Below, in pieces: positions 8,501 through 16,640 of a stretch of DNA of 37,653 nucleotides. Source of the DNA: Candidatus Gastranaerophilales bacterium (GTDB taxonomy: Bacteria; Cyanobacteriota; Vampirovibrionia; Gastranaerophilales; Gastranaerophilaceae); NCBI GenBank assembly GCA_947624605.1, contig CANQLA010000002.1, forward strand, positions 1 to 37,653, read 5' to 3'. A model generated the notes under the pieces. The model did no database searches. It was not told the DNA's origin and worked only from the letters and a program-made list of their open reading frames with translations. The position numbers and the translations under genes are program-made. Within the stretch, counting starts at the first letter, position 1, and every line of letters begins with the position of its first letter.

Positions 8501-11500
8501 GAACAAAACACGGTCAAGTTTATTGCAAACAGTGCGATTTCGGCAGGTGGTGCATTATATAACGAAACAAGCGGTTTAAATCTTCAATATGTTGATTTTG
8601 AGGGTAACGTTGCAGGTTCTTTATATTCAAACAATTTTGGTCAAGGAGGTGCAATATACAATACGGGTTCTAATGTAAATATCCGTAATGCAAATTTCAG
8701 AGGTAATATTGCACAAGGTCAAAACGGTTCTGACCATGCTGCAGGCGGTGCTATTTATAACGAAGGTGATATTACTTTTGATAATGAGGTTGTTATTTCT
8801 GAAAACAGTGCTACTGATGCTTCAGGTTCAAATCTTGCAAAAGGTGGTGCTATTTATAACAGTAAAAATATTAAATTTAATACAGAAGTTGAATTACAAT
8901 CAAACGTTGCAAACGGTCAAGGCGGAGCCATATTCAATGCCAAAGAAGCGACTTTAAGTTTTGCTGGTGAAGGGAATACTTTAATTGGCGGCAGACTGGA
9001 AGAAATTTGGTCGGGAGTAAATCCGACAAGAGGCAACAATGCCGATAAAGGTGGCGGTATCTATAATGAAGGTTCGCTCAAACTTTCAAAATCCGAAGCT
9101 GAAAATCCTGGCGGAAATTTCTATATTGTCGGCAACAAGGCGACAACTGCCGGCGGCGGTATCTATAATGTTTCAAATGTTGCAGGAGGAGTAATAAATC
9201 CTGAAACTCAAGGACTATATAATACATATTATTATAATAATAGTGTTGTACCTGCTCTTGGTTCGCAAATCGGTTATGGCGGCGGTTTATACAATGAAAA
9301 GAATACTTTAGATGTCAATGACAGCAATTTGATTACAATATCAAATTCATATTTTGAGAACAACAGTGCAGATATCGGTTCTGCAATATACAATACCGGA
9401 AAAATGGCAATTGATAGTTCGGTATTATTCCAAGGTAACAAGGTAGGTAGTGCTATAGGTAACGAGGGTATTTTAACCCTTCCTCTTGCTTTTCTTATTG
9501 ATAATCAAAATCCCAATGCCGGTGCTATATGGAACCAAGGTAATGGTATTGTCAATACTTATGGATTGTATTTATCTAATTTTTCAACTCCGAATACTCA
9601 AATGATATATCCTTCCATGTTAATTTCTGCCGGATATGTTGATGATTCTTTGGGCAGAGCTGCGGTTAGCGGTGCTGCATTACACCTTACTGATGAATCT
9701 CAATTGAATTTAAGTATTACAGGTTTACCACAGGAGTATCAACAAGATTATCCTAATTCGATTAAAGCTGCATTGTTTTCTAATAACATCGGATACAAAG
9801 GCGGTGCATTGTATAAAGATTCTAAGGATAATTTAACTATAGGCAGTCCGATAAACGGTTTACCCGGTAATATAAATATGAAACTTGGTTTAGATGAAAC
9901 TTCGCCTGTTTATCCGTATAACGTGTTGTTTTCAAATAATATTGCATACCAGCGTACAGATTTACCTGAAGATAATACTGCTGATGGCGGTGCTATATAT
10001 AATTCCGGAAAAGATGGTCGTAACAGTTCTATTAACATAAAAAATGATGTTATATTCTTGAGTAATATTGCGACTGGTAAAGGTGGAGCTATTTATAACG
10101 GTGTTGACGGTCAAATAAATTTTGATCCCGGTTTTACTTTAGGTGAATCTTCACAAGGATATTCTAACATTGCCCAAGTCGGTGGCGGTGGTATTGCAAG
10201 CTATGGTCTGTTACAATTTTCTAACGGAAATGACAGAGCTGCTTACTTTACTTATCAAGGCGGTGGTGCTGATATTTCTGATATCAATTTGCATATTTTT
10301 AACGGTGATGGCGGTGCTATTTATCTTGGCGGTTCTGCTGTTGTTAATACCGATGATTTGCAAAATACAATGAATAATTTTGTATTTACTCACAACGAGT
10401 CATTACGAGGCGGTGCTATATTTAATGACAGTTATAATCCTTTAACTATTCAATCTTCTCAATTTTCTTCTAACAGAGGCTATAGAGATGGTGGTGCAAT
10501 TTATACCGGCAGCGGATCTGATACAAATATTATTTTAGATAATTTAAATATATTTACGGGAAATTATTCCGGTAATACAATGCCTTCCATTTCTTCTTCA
10601 GGAAAAGGCGGTGCGATATATAACAGCGGTATTCTAAACATTTCTGTTCCCGAAGGTACTGATGCTCCTATTCCTACTTTTGTCGGCAATAGTGCAATTG
10701 GTGAAGATGGTCGTGGTGGTGCTATTTATAACCAAGGTAACCTGACAGTTCATGGAAATACGGAATTTTACAGAAACTCAGCAGAATATGGCGGTGCGAT
10801 TTTAAATGATGGTGTATTAACTTTAGATATTTCAAATGGTGATATAGTATTCAATCAAAACTATGCTACTGCCGGTTCTGCTATCTATATGCAAGGAGAT
10901 GAAACTTCAGGTTCATCACTTACTATTGACGGCAACAATTTACACTCGGTTACATTTAGTGAAGCGGATCCTCTGACTGGTACTCCTGCTCAGACTATTG
11001 CTTCTGATCCTTCTACTGCATCTGCAATTGCTGTACGTGGCGGTAGAGTTAACTTCTTATCCGATGCAAGCGGTTATCATGGTTCTTATTATCAAACAGG
11101 TGGTATTGTTACTACTGCTAACAAATTCCTTGATGTTTCCGATGCTCCTATCAAAGCTGTAACTGATGGTACTTTTATTTTTGAAAATGGTGCACAACTT
11201 GTTTCGGATGACTTAACAATTTCAAACAACGAATTAACTTCTAAAGCTACTGTTATCTTTAATAAAAACGATAAATCAAAATTATCTGACTTGAGTGCTT
11301 TATATGACAGTGCTTCTACTAATAATTATTTCTTATATGGAAGTGATGAAAACGGTTATCATAAAGTCATTTTAAGGGCTGCTGATGTTGAAATCAATGA
11401 TGATGCATTAATTGCTCAAGATGCTACTATTGGAAATGCAAGAAACAGTTACTCCGTAAGAAATTTGAAATTAAGTAACGGTGCTACAATCGGAAAAAAT

Positions 11501-14179
11501 ATTACAGTTGTCGGCGGTTCTCAATTATCTGAAGAAGGTGCTACTCTTACTCTTGCAGAAGGTGTGTTGGGATCTGAACAGGCAGGTGTTTACTTAAAAG
11601 ACTACAATGCAAATCTCAAGTTTGAAAATTCAAGAACGCCTTTGGTTATGGGCGGTAGTTTGAAAAATGACGGTCCAACTTACAATTCTTCAATTTCAAA
11701 ATCAGGTGACGGACTTGTTCTCGTTACTGGTGATGCTTCCGCTTTTAACGGTAATTATTCTCAATCAGCAGGTATTGTTGAGTTTGCTTCCGGTTCAAAA
11801 TTCTTCGGTGATGGAACATCTTTCGTAAAAAGCGATGGTTCACCTTCTATTACCGGTGGTAAGCTTCAAATTGACGACGGAACTATCTTTACCGGTCATT
11901 CTTATTTGAAACTCGGAAGTGGTGGCGGATTTTCTACTTCTGTTAAATCTAATGTAGATCTTACCGGCGATAATGTCCTTTTGTCGATTGGTGAACCAAA
12001 TCTGACTGTTGAATTTGATCCTAATTCTTTATTGGAGGTTACTAATAATTCTTCTGTTAATGCTCAAAAAGATCAAATTTTTATCGGTAACGAAAATCTT
12101 CAGGTTAATTCAGTTGTTTTAGGCGGTTCTACAAATGTCGGTTCAGTTGATGTTACTGTCAATCCTAACACTACATTCGTGTTGCAAAATGACAGGGCCG
12201 CTGCAGATCCTGCTCAAGTTGGTTTGGGCGGAGTTTTAGGTTTGGGTTCTAATGTAAAATTCCACGATGCCGCAGGTAATTCCGTAGTACCCAATATCCT
12301 TTTAAAAGATAATACTCAACTTAGATTTACTAATGATGATGATGCTAAACAAACTTTGAATATCGTTTCCGATAATGCTCAAGGTTGGGCGGATTCAAAT
12401 GGTGACATCGTTAAAGAAAATAAAGGTAAGGTCGTAATTGATGGTAATTATGATAATTTCCACGGTTCTTTAATCCTCAAAAACGGAGAAATCGCTACTA
12501 ACGGTAAACTCTTTAATTCGGATGTCAAGTTCGATTTATCTCAATTGAGTGACGGTGCTGTTGCTTCTGTTAACAACATTATTAATTCTAACGATTTATT
12601 CATCGTTGGCAACGTCGGTGAACCTAATTCTTCCAAAGTTTTCAACCTTTCCGTTAACAACAACAGAGGAAACATTGAATTTAGACAAGATGCAAATTCA
12701 CCTTATAATAATGTATACTTATACAATAATTCAGTCGCTAATTTCAGTTCTGCCGGTTCAGTTAATATGAATGATTTAACTATTAAAGATTCTACCGTTA
12801 ACTTATTGGCAGGTAATATGAATGTATTCGGCAATATGTCAATGGGTTCAAATTATAATATGATTAATAATCAAATTAATACCTTGAATATTGCAAATAA
12901 TCTGACACTGACTGGAAATAGTAATTTCGCTATTGATATCAATCCAATTTTCTATCAAAGCGATAAAGTTATTATTAACGGCAACGTTCAATCCGATTCA
13001 TCCACCCCTCGTGCTTTGAACATTTCTGATTGGAAGTTGATGTCTGATCCTGTTTCTCAAGCTTCTGTTTATCAGGTCTTTGATGTTAAAGGCTCCGTAA
13101 ATAATGTCGTATTTACTACTACAAAAAATACATTATTTACTCCAATTGCCAATTATATGTTTAATTCCTTGGGTAACGGTTCTTATATGTTATATCGTAC
13201 CGGCTATACACCGGCTGCTATGGCTGTACCTGTTGCAATGCAGGTTGGCGGCTACTTAAATCAACTCGCAAGCTATGATATGGCTTTTGGAAACCTTGAT
13301 ACCGTCTTGAATTTACCTCTTCTCGGTTACTATAACCGCTATGCTAATTCTGATGACGAACAAATGGTTTATTCTCCAATTTTTATACCTGAATTGGATA
13401 AGGGATTGTGGTTTAGACCTTATGGTAACTTTGAAAAAGTTAGCCTCCATGATGGTCCTAAAGTAAATAACCAATCTTATGGTGCTTTCGTTGGCGGTGA
13501 TACTCCTTTAACTGAACTCGGTAAGGGCTTCCAAGGTACTTTATCTGCTTATGCCGGTTATACAGGCTCTCACCAATCATTTGACGGTATTTCTAATTAC
13601 CAAAACGGCGGAACTCTTGGAGTCACCGGTGCTGTTTATAAAGGAGGCTTCTTCAGCGGGTTGACCGTTAACGTCAATGCTTCCGGAAATGACTCTTCAA
13701 CTCCATACGGAAATAATGATTTCTTTATGTTAGGTTTGGGTGTCGCTTCTAAAACAGGCTATAATTGGGAACTTGCCAGAGGTAAATTCGTCATTCAGCC
13801 CAGTTGGTTAATGTCTTATTCTTACATTAATGCTTTTGACCCGGGTAAGCTCGCAGGTATCTATAACATCGATGCTGACGGTTTACATGGTATCCAAATT
13901 TCTCCTCAAATTAAATTTATTGCTAATCTCCCTTATGGTTGGCAACCTTATGCACTCTTTAATTTCCGTTGGAATTTGGCTGATGAAACTCACGTTACAA
14001 TTAACTCCATTGATATCCCTGAAATTTCTGTTAAACCTTATCTTGAATATGGTATCGGTGTCCAAAAACGTTGGGGTGACAGATTTACTGGTTACGGTCA
14101 ATTCCTTGGCAGGGGTGTCGGAAGAACCGGTGTCGGTCTCAACTTTGGCTTTAGATGGTCTATCGGCAGCGGCAGATAA
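5507..14179 (+). CDS. Giant autotransporter with chlamydial Pmp-like GGAIYN repeats
   Basis: A 2,890-residue type Va secreted surface protein. Residues 1-25 are a signal peptide (VVGLMVVLLAVCSAP core). Residues about 30-600 are Ser/Thr/Asn-rich beta-helix sequence. Residues about 612-1795 hold about 25 strict GG[A/G][I/V/L][Y/F]N motifs plus eight or so degenerate ones, often with an FxxN just before, which is the pairing that defines chlamydial polymorphic membrane protein (Pmp) repeats. Residues about 1800-2600 are further passenger beta-helix. Residues about 2600-2890 form the translocating beta-barrel (WFRPYGNF near 2634), ending FGFRWSIGSGR, so the terminal aromatic lies six residues from the end. 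No protease or lipase motif was seen. The passenger is probably an adhesin or surface coat. It has its own promoter and a strong terminator. Third-position usage drifts along the gene from mixed to T/C-rich. Confidence 0.93.
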   Translation: MEFKKVVGLMVVLLAVCSAPDVSLSQEDITTYNNLKSFLEKESNDTGTVSQDIEMSGPITTHVHNYILTSNTGNTRSLTGADSITIAAGAQLTLYGLNVEGGLALAGDNSKLILGQKSDNRDFTIGIISGSGDVTVDTGAVITAGASIGAKSLTLTSGELKGESTAVTLSDKAVISAGTFDVRSLSAKSYDQDGGTVKLSNDLTVTDGIDIDGGTLTLGATSKAAANNFDMAQGTSLVSDGVNSVTTTNGINISGTAESKATVNVNENHSLTLTPGTTLSLSNVNSTVANGGTLTFDTSKGSATVNDTSITLSGSGALNLKGNTTVQNSQVTLSGEDSKLNIDSTSGDVTFVNGSNITNSGTIEVAGDSNNVNLNGTINSDGNTQGSIHKTGSNTLNLNGKVNTSSLQIENGITNVNEDVTVSGDVQIKGSKGKNQNATVNVAQGKSITAQGAVSLGSQEDYEYTHVNLNQDSKLSGSSVTINSEVDMTKATIEATAAEGSVTIGRKSNITVKALEGQDITISTIKGAIINILGGSVITVENGARLVYDGQTVNSTDAHYDIKNGAVWQASNGVYTNADFTGNGAILNNEGNVSFLGGSQETPMSFTESFASGNGGAVYNAQSGTIDVYDNVSFSKNKSSGTGGALYNEGNFTAHNYTERGTLATNTIFDNNKAGFDNNGNVLSGEHHGGAIYNAPTGKVHLGDNSVFTSNVATGNGGGIYNGNADNQAVVVGNGAIFRENISYGNGGAVYNNAGTVTIGENANFSTNSAGIGINGRANPVKNSDGGAIYNAGNSTVVVGKNAVFNDNFATQSGGAIYNEGKLTFDGSSTRGTDFSVQFTRNQVSGSTSAQKKGGAVYNKGTIETKSENGGTVNGFYKALFGSAQSTEYGNSAQQGGAIYNEVGPDNTLVIEQSTFVNNSATTAGGAIYNASGTLDIHNGSVFQKNLSMEGEGGAIYNAAGANLNLVEGLVFGGVDNGNQANKGGAIYNAGQLNSNGTEQNTVKFIANSAISAGGALYNETSGLNLQYVDFEGNVAGSLYSNNFGQGGAIYNTGSNVNIRNANFRGNIAQGQNGSDHAAGGAIYNEGDITFDNEVVISENSATDASGSNLAKGGAIYNSKNIKFNTEVELQSNVANGQGGAIFNAKEATLSFAGEGNTLIGGRLEEIWSGVNPTRGNNADKGGGIYNEGSLKLSKSEAENPGGNFYIVGNKATTAGGGIYNVSNVAGGVINPETQGLYNTYYYNNSVVPALGSQIGYGGGLYNEKNTLDVNDSNLITISNSYFENNSADIGSAIYNTGKMAIDSSVLFQGNKVGSAIGNEGILTLPLAFLIDNQNPNAGAIWNQGNGIVNTYGLYLSNFSTPNTQMIYPSMLISAGYVDDSLGRAAVSGAALHLTDESQLNLSITGLPQEYQQDYPNSIKAALFSNNIGYKGGALYKDSKDNLTIGSPINGLPGNINMKLGLDETSPVYPYNVLFSNNIAYQRTDLPEDNTADGGAIYNSGKDGRNSSINIKNDVIFLSNIATGKGGAIYNGVDGQINFDPGFTLGESSQGYSNIAQVGGGGIASYGLLQFSNGNDRAAYFTYQGGGADISDINLHIFNGDGGAIYLGGSAVVNTDDLQNTMNNFVFTHNESLRGGAIFNDSYNPLTIQSSQFSSNRGYRDGGAIYTGSGSDTNIILDNLNIFTGNYSGNTMPSISSSGKGGAIYNSGILNISVPEGTDAPIPTFVGNSAIGEDGRGGAIYNQGNLTVHGNTEFYRNSAEYGGAILNDGVLTLDISNGDIVFNQNYATAGSAIYMQGDETSGSSLTIDGNNLHSVTFSEADPLTGTPAQTIASDPSTASAIAVRGGRVNFLSDASGYHGSYYQTGGIVTTANKFLDVSDAPIKAVTDGTFIFENGAQLVSDDLTISNNELTSKATVIFNKNDKSKLSDLSALYDSASTNNYFLYGSDENGYHKVILRAADVEINDDALIAQDATIGNARNSYSVRNLKLSNGATIGKNITVVGGSQLSEEGATLTLAEGVLGSEQAGVYLKDYNANLKFENSRTPLVMGGSLKNDGPTYNSSISKSGDGLVLVTGDASAFNGNYSQSAGIVEFASGSKFFGDGTSFVKSDGSPSITGGKLQIDDGTIFTGHSYLKLGSGGGFSTSVKSNVDLTGDNVLLSIGEPNLTVEFDPNSLLEVTNNSSVNAQKDQIFIGNENLQVNSVVLGGSTNVGSVDVTVNPNTTFVLQNDRAAADPAQVGLGGVLGLGSNVKFHDAAGNSVVPNILLKDNTQLRFTNDDDAKQTLNIVSDNAQGWADSNGDIVKENKGKVVIDGNYDNFHGSLILKNGEIATNGKLFNSDVKFDLSQLSDGAVASVNNIINSNDLFIVGNVGEPNSSKVFNLSVNNNRGNIEFRQDANSPYNNVYLYNNSVANFSSAGSVNMNDLTIKDSTVNLLAGNMNVFGNMSMGSNYNMINNQINTLNIANNLTLTGNSNFAIDINPIFYQSDKVIINGNVQSDSSTPRALNISDWKLMSDPVSQASVYQVFDVKGSVNNVVFTTTKNTLFTPIANYMFNSLGNGSYMLYRTGYTPAAMAVPVAMQVGGYLNQLASYDMAFGNLDTVLNLPLLGYYNRYANSDDEQMVYSPIFIPELDKGLWFRPYGNFEKVSLHDGPKVNNQSYGAFVGGDTPLTELGKGFQGTLSAYAGYTGSHQSFDGISNYQNGGTLGVTGAVYKGGFFSGLTVNVNASGNDSSTPYGNNDFFMLGLGVASKTGYNWELARGKFVIQPSWLMSYSYINAFDPGKLAGIYNIDADGLHGIQISPQIKFIANLPYGWQPYALFNFRWNLADETHVTINSIDIPEISVKPYLEYGIGVQKRWGDRFTGYGQFLGRGVGRTGVGLNFGFRWSIGSGR
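7340..10890 (+). repeat. Pmp-like GGAIYN/FxxN coding repeat array
   Basis: About 33 irregularly spaced units, 20 to 60 codons apart, each centred on GGxhYN and commonly preceded by FxxN. Copies are denser and closer to consensus up to about 9300, then degenerate (GSAIYN, GSAIGN, AGAIWN, GGALYK) and reappear until about 10830. The DNA is diverged between copies, so this is an old protein repeat rather than a recent tandem duplication. Confidence 0.85.
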
Positions 14180-14200
14180 TACGTATTCATCTCAATCATT

Positions 14201-14235
14201 AAAGAGAGGGAAAATCTTTCCCTCTCTTTAATTTT
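14201..14235 (+). terminator. Rho-independent terminator after the autotransporter
   Basis: A 13-bp perfect stem, AAAGAGAGGGAAA (14201-14213) with TTTCCCTCTCTTT (14217-14229), loop ATC, followed by AATTTTATT. It lies 22 nt after the stop. It may also slow transcripts coming from higA on the other strand. Confidence 0.85.
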
Positions 14236-14278
14236 ATTATATGATTTTTTTATTATATTAAATTTTTAAATTCTTGTC

Positions 14279-14560
14279 CTAAACTAATTCCGGTATTTCA
14301 TCTACATTAACAATTTGTTCTGCCTTCTTTAAATCATATGCTGCTTGTAAATTCATCCAATATCTGGCTGATGTATTAAACGCTTTCGCCAGCCTTAATG
14401 CAGTTTGTGCTGTTATACCGTTTTTGCCGTTAACCAACTCTGACAACGATTGCCTTGAAATTCCTATGTTCGCTGCTGTTTTCGATATCGTTAACCCGTT
14501 TTCTTTTATATACAATTCATTTAATATCTCTCCGGGATGTGGCGGATTATTTGTTATCAT
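14279..14560 (-). CDS. higA: HigA-family antitoxin (XRE helix-turn-helix)
   Basis: 93 residues. The opening PPHPGEIL and the later RYWMNLQAAYDL are HigA hallmarks; between them a helix-turn-helix runs through ISKTAANIGISRQSLSEL and a conserved LAKAFNTS. HigA proteins bind and neutralise HigB and repress their own operon. It follows the toxin gene by 10 nt with GGAGGGG 5 nt before its ATG, in the usual higBA order. The C-terminal tail (KAEQIVNVDEIPELV) is longer than in many HigA proteins. Confidence 0.9.
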   Translation of the reverse strand: MITNNPPHPGEILNELYIKENGLTISKTAANIGISRQSLSELVNGKNGITAQTALRLAKAFNTSARYWMNLQAAYDLKKAEQIVNVDEIPELV

Positions 14561-14570
14561 TTCCCCTCCA

Positions 14571-14819
14571 TTAACCTTCTTTGCTTGGCGTTAGTTTGAA
14601 TACCAACTTTTTACCTTCTTCGATATAGATTGAATAAATTCCATTCTTCTTTATTCTCGTAAATTTAAATGACTGAATTTTACAATCTCTTAATTCATCT
14701 GCTGCATCTAACTGTGACAAAATTAACCGTAACCTCTTTGTGTCTACGTTTTCCAGTCCCTCTTCTTTGCCCTCTGTATAAAACTTTTCTAAAAATTTAT
14801 TCTTAAATGATTTTATCAT
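14571..14819 (-). CDS. higB: HigB-like (RelE-superfamily) toxin lacking the usual C-terminus
   Basis: 82 residues beginning MIKSFKNKFLEKFY and including KRLRLILSQLDAADELRD, which matches the HigB family closely. HigB toxins are ribosome-dependent mRNA endonucleases, usually about 92 residues, ending in a conserved Asp-Tyr-His that belongs to the active site. Here the frame stops after KLVFKLTPSKEG, before that segment, and the strand position that normally holds NWR reads KKL. The stop precedes the higA ribosome site, and no DYH is seen downstream in any frame. Either the toxin is inactivated or it is a variant. Its ATG lies 1 nt after the kinase stop, so it is in the rpsA operon. Confidence 0.82.
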   Translation of the reverse strand: MIKSFKNKFLEKFYTEGKEEGLENVDTKRLRLILSQLDAADELRDCKIQSFKFTRIKKNGIYSIYIEEGKKLVFKLTPSKEG

Positions 14820-14820
14820 G

Positions 14821-15381
14821 TCAACATTTTACGTCATTCTTACGCCTTTTGTCAATATCATTAAAATGCTTTTCTATCGCTTCAATTAGTTTGTCAACCT
14901 TCCCTTGCAATTCTTCCTTTGTTCCTCCGTTTTCTATTATATAATCCCATCCCTTATAATCATCTAATGCTGTTTCTGTGTAATCATCTTCCCTTGAAAG
15001 TTTTCCCCTCTTGCCTCGCTGTGTTGCATCTGCTTCCACTCTTATACAATATGCTTCTTGCTCTTTGAATTTTTCTATCTCATGTCGCATCCTTACATCA
15101 GGTACGATTATGCTTCCTCTCTCTGCTAATATAACTTTAATCCATTTATCTTCGTCAGCTTCTCGTCCCTTGTTCCCAAGTGCTATTAAATCTGCTCTGT
15201 ATTCAGATTTGTTCTTTTCTATTTCTTCTATGCTTATTCCGCTTTCCTGCGAATATATTTTCTTGATTGCATCTGCTAATCCAATCCTGCGGAAATTTCG
15301 CTTCTTTTCCATTATTAATTTCGCTATCGTGTCTTTTCCGCAAAATTGCTTGCCGGATATTATGATTATTTCATCTGCCAT
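14821..15381 (-). CDS. P-loop small-molecule kinase (dNMP kinase / phosphomevalonate kinase-like)
   Basis: 186 residues. Walker A is GKQFCGKDT (10-18), of the GKxxxGKDT form shared by phage deoxynucleoside-monophosphate kinases and animal-type phosphomevalonate kinases. Later landmarks fit the same group: YRADLIALGNKGREAD, IIVPDVRMRHEIEKF, an Arg-rich lid (TQRGKRGK), then ALDDYKGWDYIIENGG. From memory of both families I cannot separate them; the substrate (a nucleotide or phosphomevalonate) is unknown. It overlaps the rpsA stop by one base (TAATG), so translation is probably coupled to ribosomal protein S1. C-terminal residues are basic (DKRRKNDVKC). Confidence 0.75.
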   Translation of the reverse strand: MADEIIIISGKQFCGKDTIAKLIMEKKRNFRRIGLADAIKKIYSQESGISIEEIEKNKSEYRADLIALGNKGREADEDKWIKVILAERGSIIVPDVRMRHEIEKFKEQEAYCIRVEADATQRGKRGKLSREDDYTETALDDYKGWDYIIENGGTKEELQGKVDKLIEAIEKHFNDIDKRRKNDVKC

Positions 15382-16445
15382 TATTTATTTTCTATTTCTT
15401 TTAAACTTAAACTGATTCTCCTGTCGTCCGGGTTGAATTTTAATATCGTCGTTTCGATTTTATCCCCTACTTTCAAAATCTTATTGTTTCTGTTTTGCCA
15501 GTCTGTTAAATCTGCACTCGGTAACAATGCTTCCACTCCGTCTATTACCTCTACAAATGCTCCAAAATGTTTTATTCTCGTAATTACTCCTTCAACTTCA
15601 TCTCCCTCTTTTATCTTTTCTTTCGCATCTATCCACGGATCTGTTACCAAATTTTTTAAACTAAGACTTACCCTTTGCTTTTCATAATCTATTCCAATTA
15701 TTTCTACCGTTATTACTTCTCCTATATTTAATATATCTCCAGGATGATCTATCCATTTCCACGATATCTGCGAAAGTGGCAATAATCCATCTACTCCTCC
15801 TATATTTATAAATGCACCAAAATCCGTTATCCTTACTACTTCTCCTTCTATTTTATCACCTACTTGTATCTTCGCAAAAGTATCTCTCTTCGTTTCCTCT
15901 CTCTCTTCTCCATATATCTTTTTATTCGATAGGATGAAATTACCTTGCTGTGCATCCATGGATAAAATTTTAAGCTCAAGCTTCGTTCCCGTTATGTCTT
16001 CAGTTGATTTTACCCTTAAATGACTCGATGGTACAAAACCCTTCACTCCGTTTACTTCAACTATTACTCCCCCCTTAACAACTCCTGTTACTATTCCTTC
16101 AACCGTTTCGTCCGCCAGCTTCTTATCTTCTAATTCCCGCCAATTATACGCAGTTGCTACCCTCTTATATGATAATAGAAACTTTCCGTCTTCATCTTCC
16201 TCTTTTATTATTAAAAATTCATATTCTTCATTCTTCTTTAATATCTCTTCTATTGCTTTGCTATCTTCTGTCTTTGCTTCTTTTATCGGTACATATGCTG
16301 CTGTCTTTGCTCCTATATCTACTATTACTCCTGCATTGTCATATCCGCATACTATCCCTTTTACTAAATCTCCTTTTTGAAATCCATAATCATATTTGCA
16401 TAACATTGCTTCATATTCTTCATCTGTTATAATTTCTTTACTCAT
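15381..16445 (-). CDS. rpsA: 30S ribosomal protein S1 (four S1 domains)
   Basis: 354 residues from ATG 16445. Four S1 RNA-binding repeats are visible, at about residues 22-95 (GDLVKGIVCGYDNAGVIVD), 110-175 (GIVTGVVKGGVIVEVNGVKG), 195-265 (GDKIEGEVVRITDFGAFINI) and 280-350 (GDEVEGVITRIKHFGAFVEV), the last two closest to consensus. It helps mRNA bind the 30S subunit. Length and domain number are closer to cyanobacterial S1 (three to four domains) than to the six-domain E. coli protein. ATG 16445 was chosen over GTG 16451 because AAGGAG ends 7 nt before the ATG and only 1 nt before the GTG. The operon continues into the kinase and higBA. Confidence 0.93.
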   Translation of the reverse strand: MSKEIITDEEYEAMLCKYDYGFQKGDLVKGIVCGYDNAGVIVDIGAKTAAYVPIKEAKTEDSKAIEEILKKNEEYEFLIIKEEDEDGKFLLSYKRVATAYNWRELEDKKLADETVEGIVTGVVKGGVIVEVNGVKGFVPSSHLRVKSTEDITGTKLELKILSMDAQQGNFILSNKKIYGEEREETKRDTFAKIQVGDKIEGEVVRITDFGAFINIGGVDGLLPLSQISWKWIDHPGDILNIGEVITVEIIGIDYEKQRVSLSLKNLVTDPWIDAKEKIKEGDEVEGVITRIKHFGAFVEVIDGVEALLPSADLTDWQNRNNKILKVGDKIETTILKFNPDDRRISLSLKEIENK

Positions 16446-16469
16446 TTCCACTCTCCTTATTATTGTATT

Positions 16470-16478
16470 ATTATATCA
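16470..16478 (-). promoter_or_regulatory. Extended -10 promoter of the rpsA operon
   Basis: Minus-strand TGATATAAT, with TATAAT at 16470-16475 and TGA at 16476-16478. Predicted start is near 16463, about 18 nt before the ATG. The terminator at 16593-16624 separates it from the sigma gene. Confidence 0.5.
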
Positions 16479-16592
16479 AATTGTTTTTTAAATTATAGAT
16501 TTTTCTGAATTTTATCCTTATTTCTTTACTAATCGTAATATATCATTGTTTTTTTATTCTTTGAAAATTATTATTATTATTCCCGAATACAT

Positions 16593-16624
16593 AAAAAAAC
16601 CGCTTATTCCTTTTATAAGCGGTT
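16593..16624 (-). terminator. Rho-independent terminator of the sigma factor gene
   Basis: A 10-bp stem, AACCGCTTAT (16598-16607) with ATAAGCGGTT (16615-16624) and a 7-nt loop. Read on the minus strand it is followed by a run of T (complement of 16593-16599). It begins 17 nt after the sigma stop. The plus side also has a T-run, so it may work both ways. Confidence 0.88.
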
Positions 16625-16640
16625 CCGTTTTATTTTTTTT

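Noticed and set aside
7335-8957. Plus-strand frames in a second phase within the GGAIYN repeat array
   Set aside because: The repeat DNA read out of phase gives Met/Leu/Phe-rich proteins; not genes.
7340-10890. Regularly recurring GGTGGTGCTATATATAAT-like words suggesting a CRISPR or DNA repeat array
   Set aside because: Spacing is irregular, the reading frame is kept and copies vary at synonymous sites; they encode a protein repeat.
13830-14231. 133-residue plus-strand frame at the end of the autotransporter
   Set aside because: It overlaps the beta-barrel in another phase and runs through the terminator hairpin.
16154-16432. Leu-rich 92-residue plus-strand frame resembling a membrane protein
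   Set aside because: It is the complement of the Glu/Lys-rich rpsA coding region.
16446-16451. GTG start two codons upstream of the chosen rpsA start
   Set aside because: AAGGAG would be only 1 nt away; ATG 16445 has the proper 7-nt spacing.
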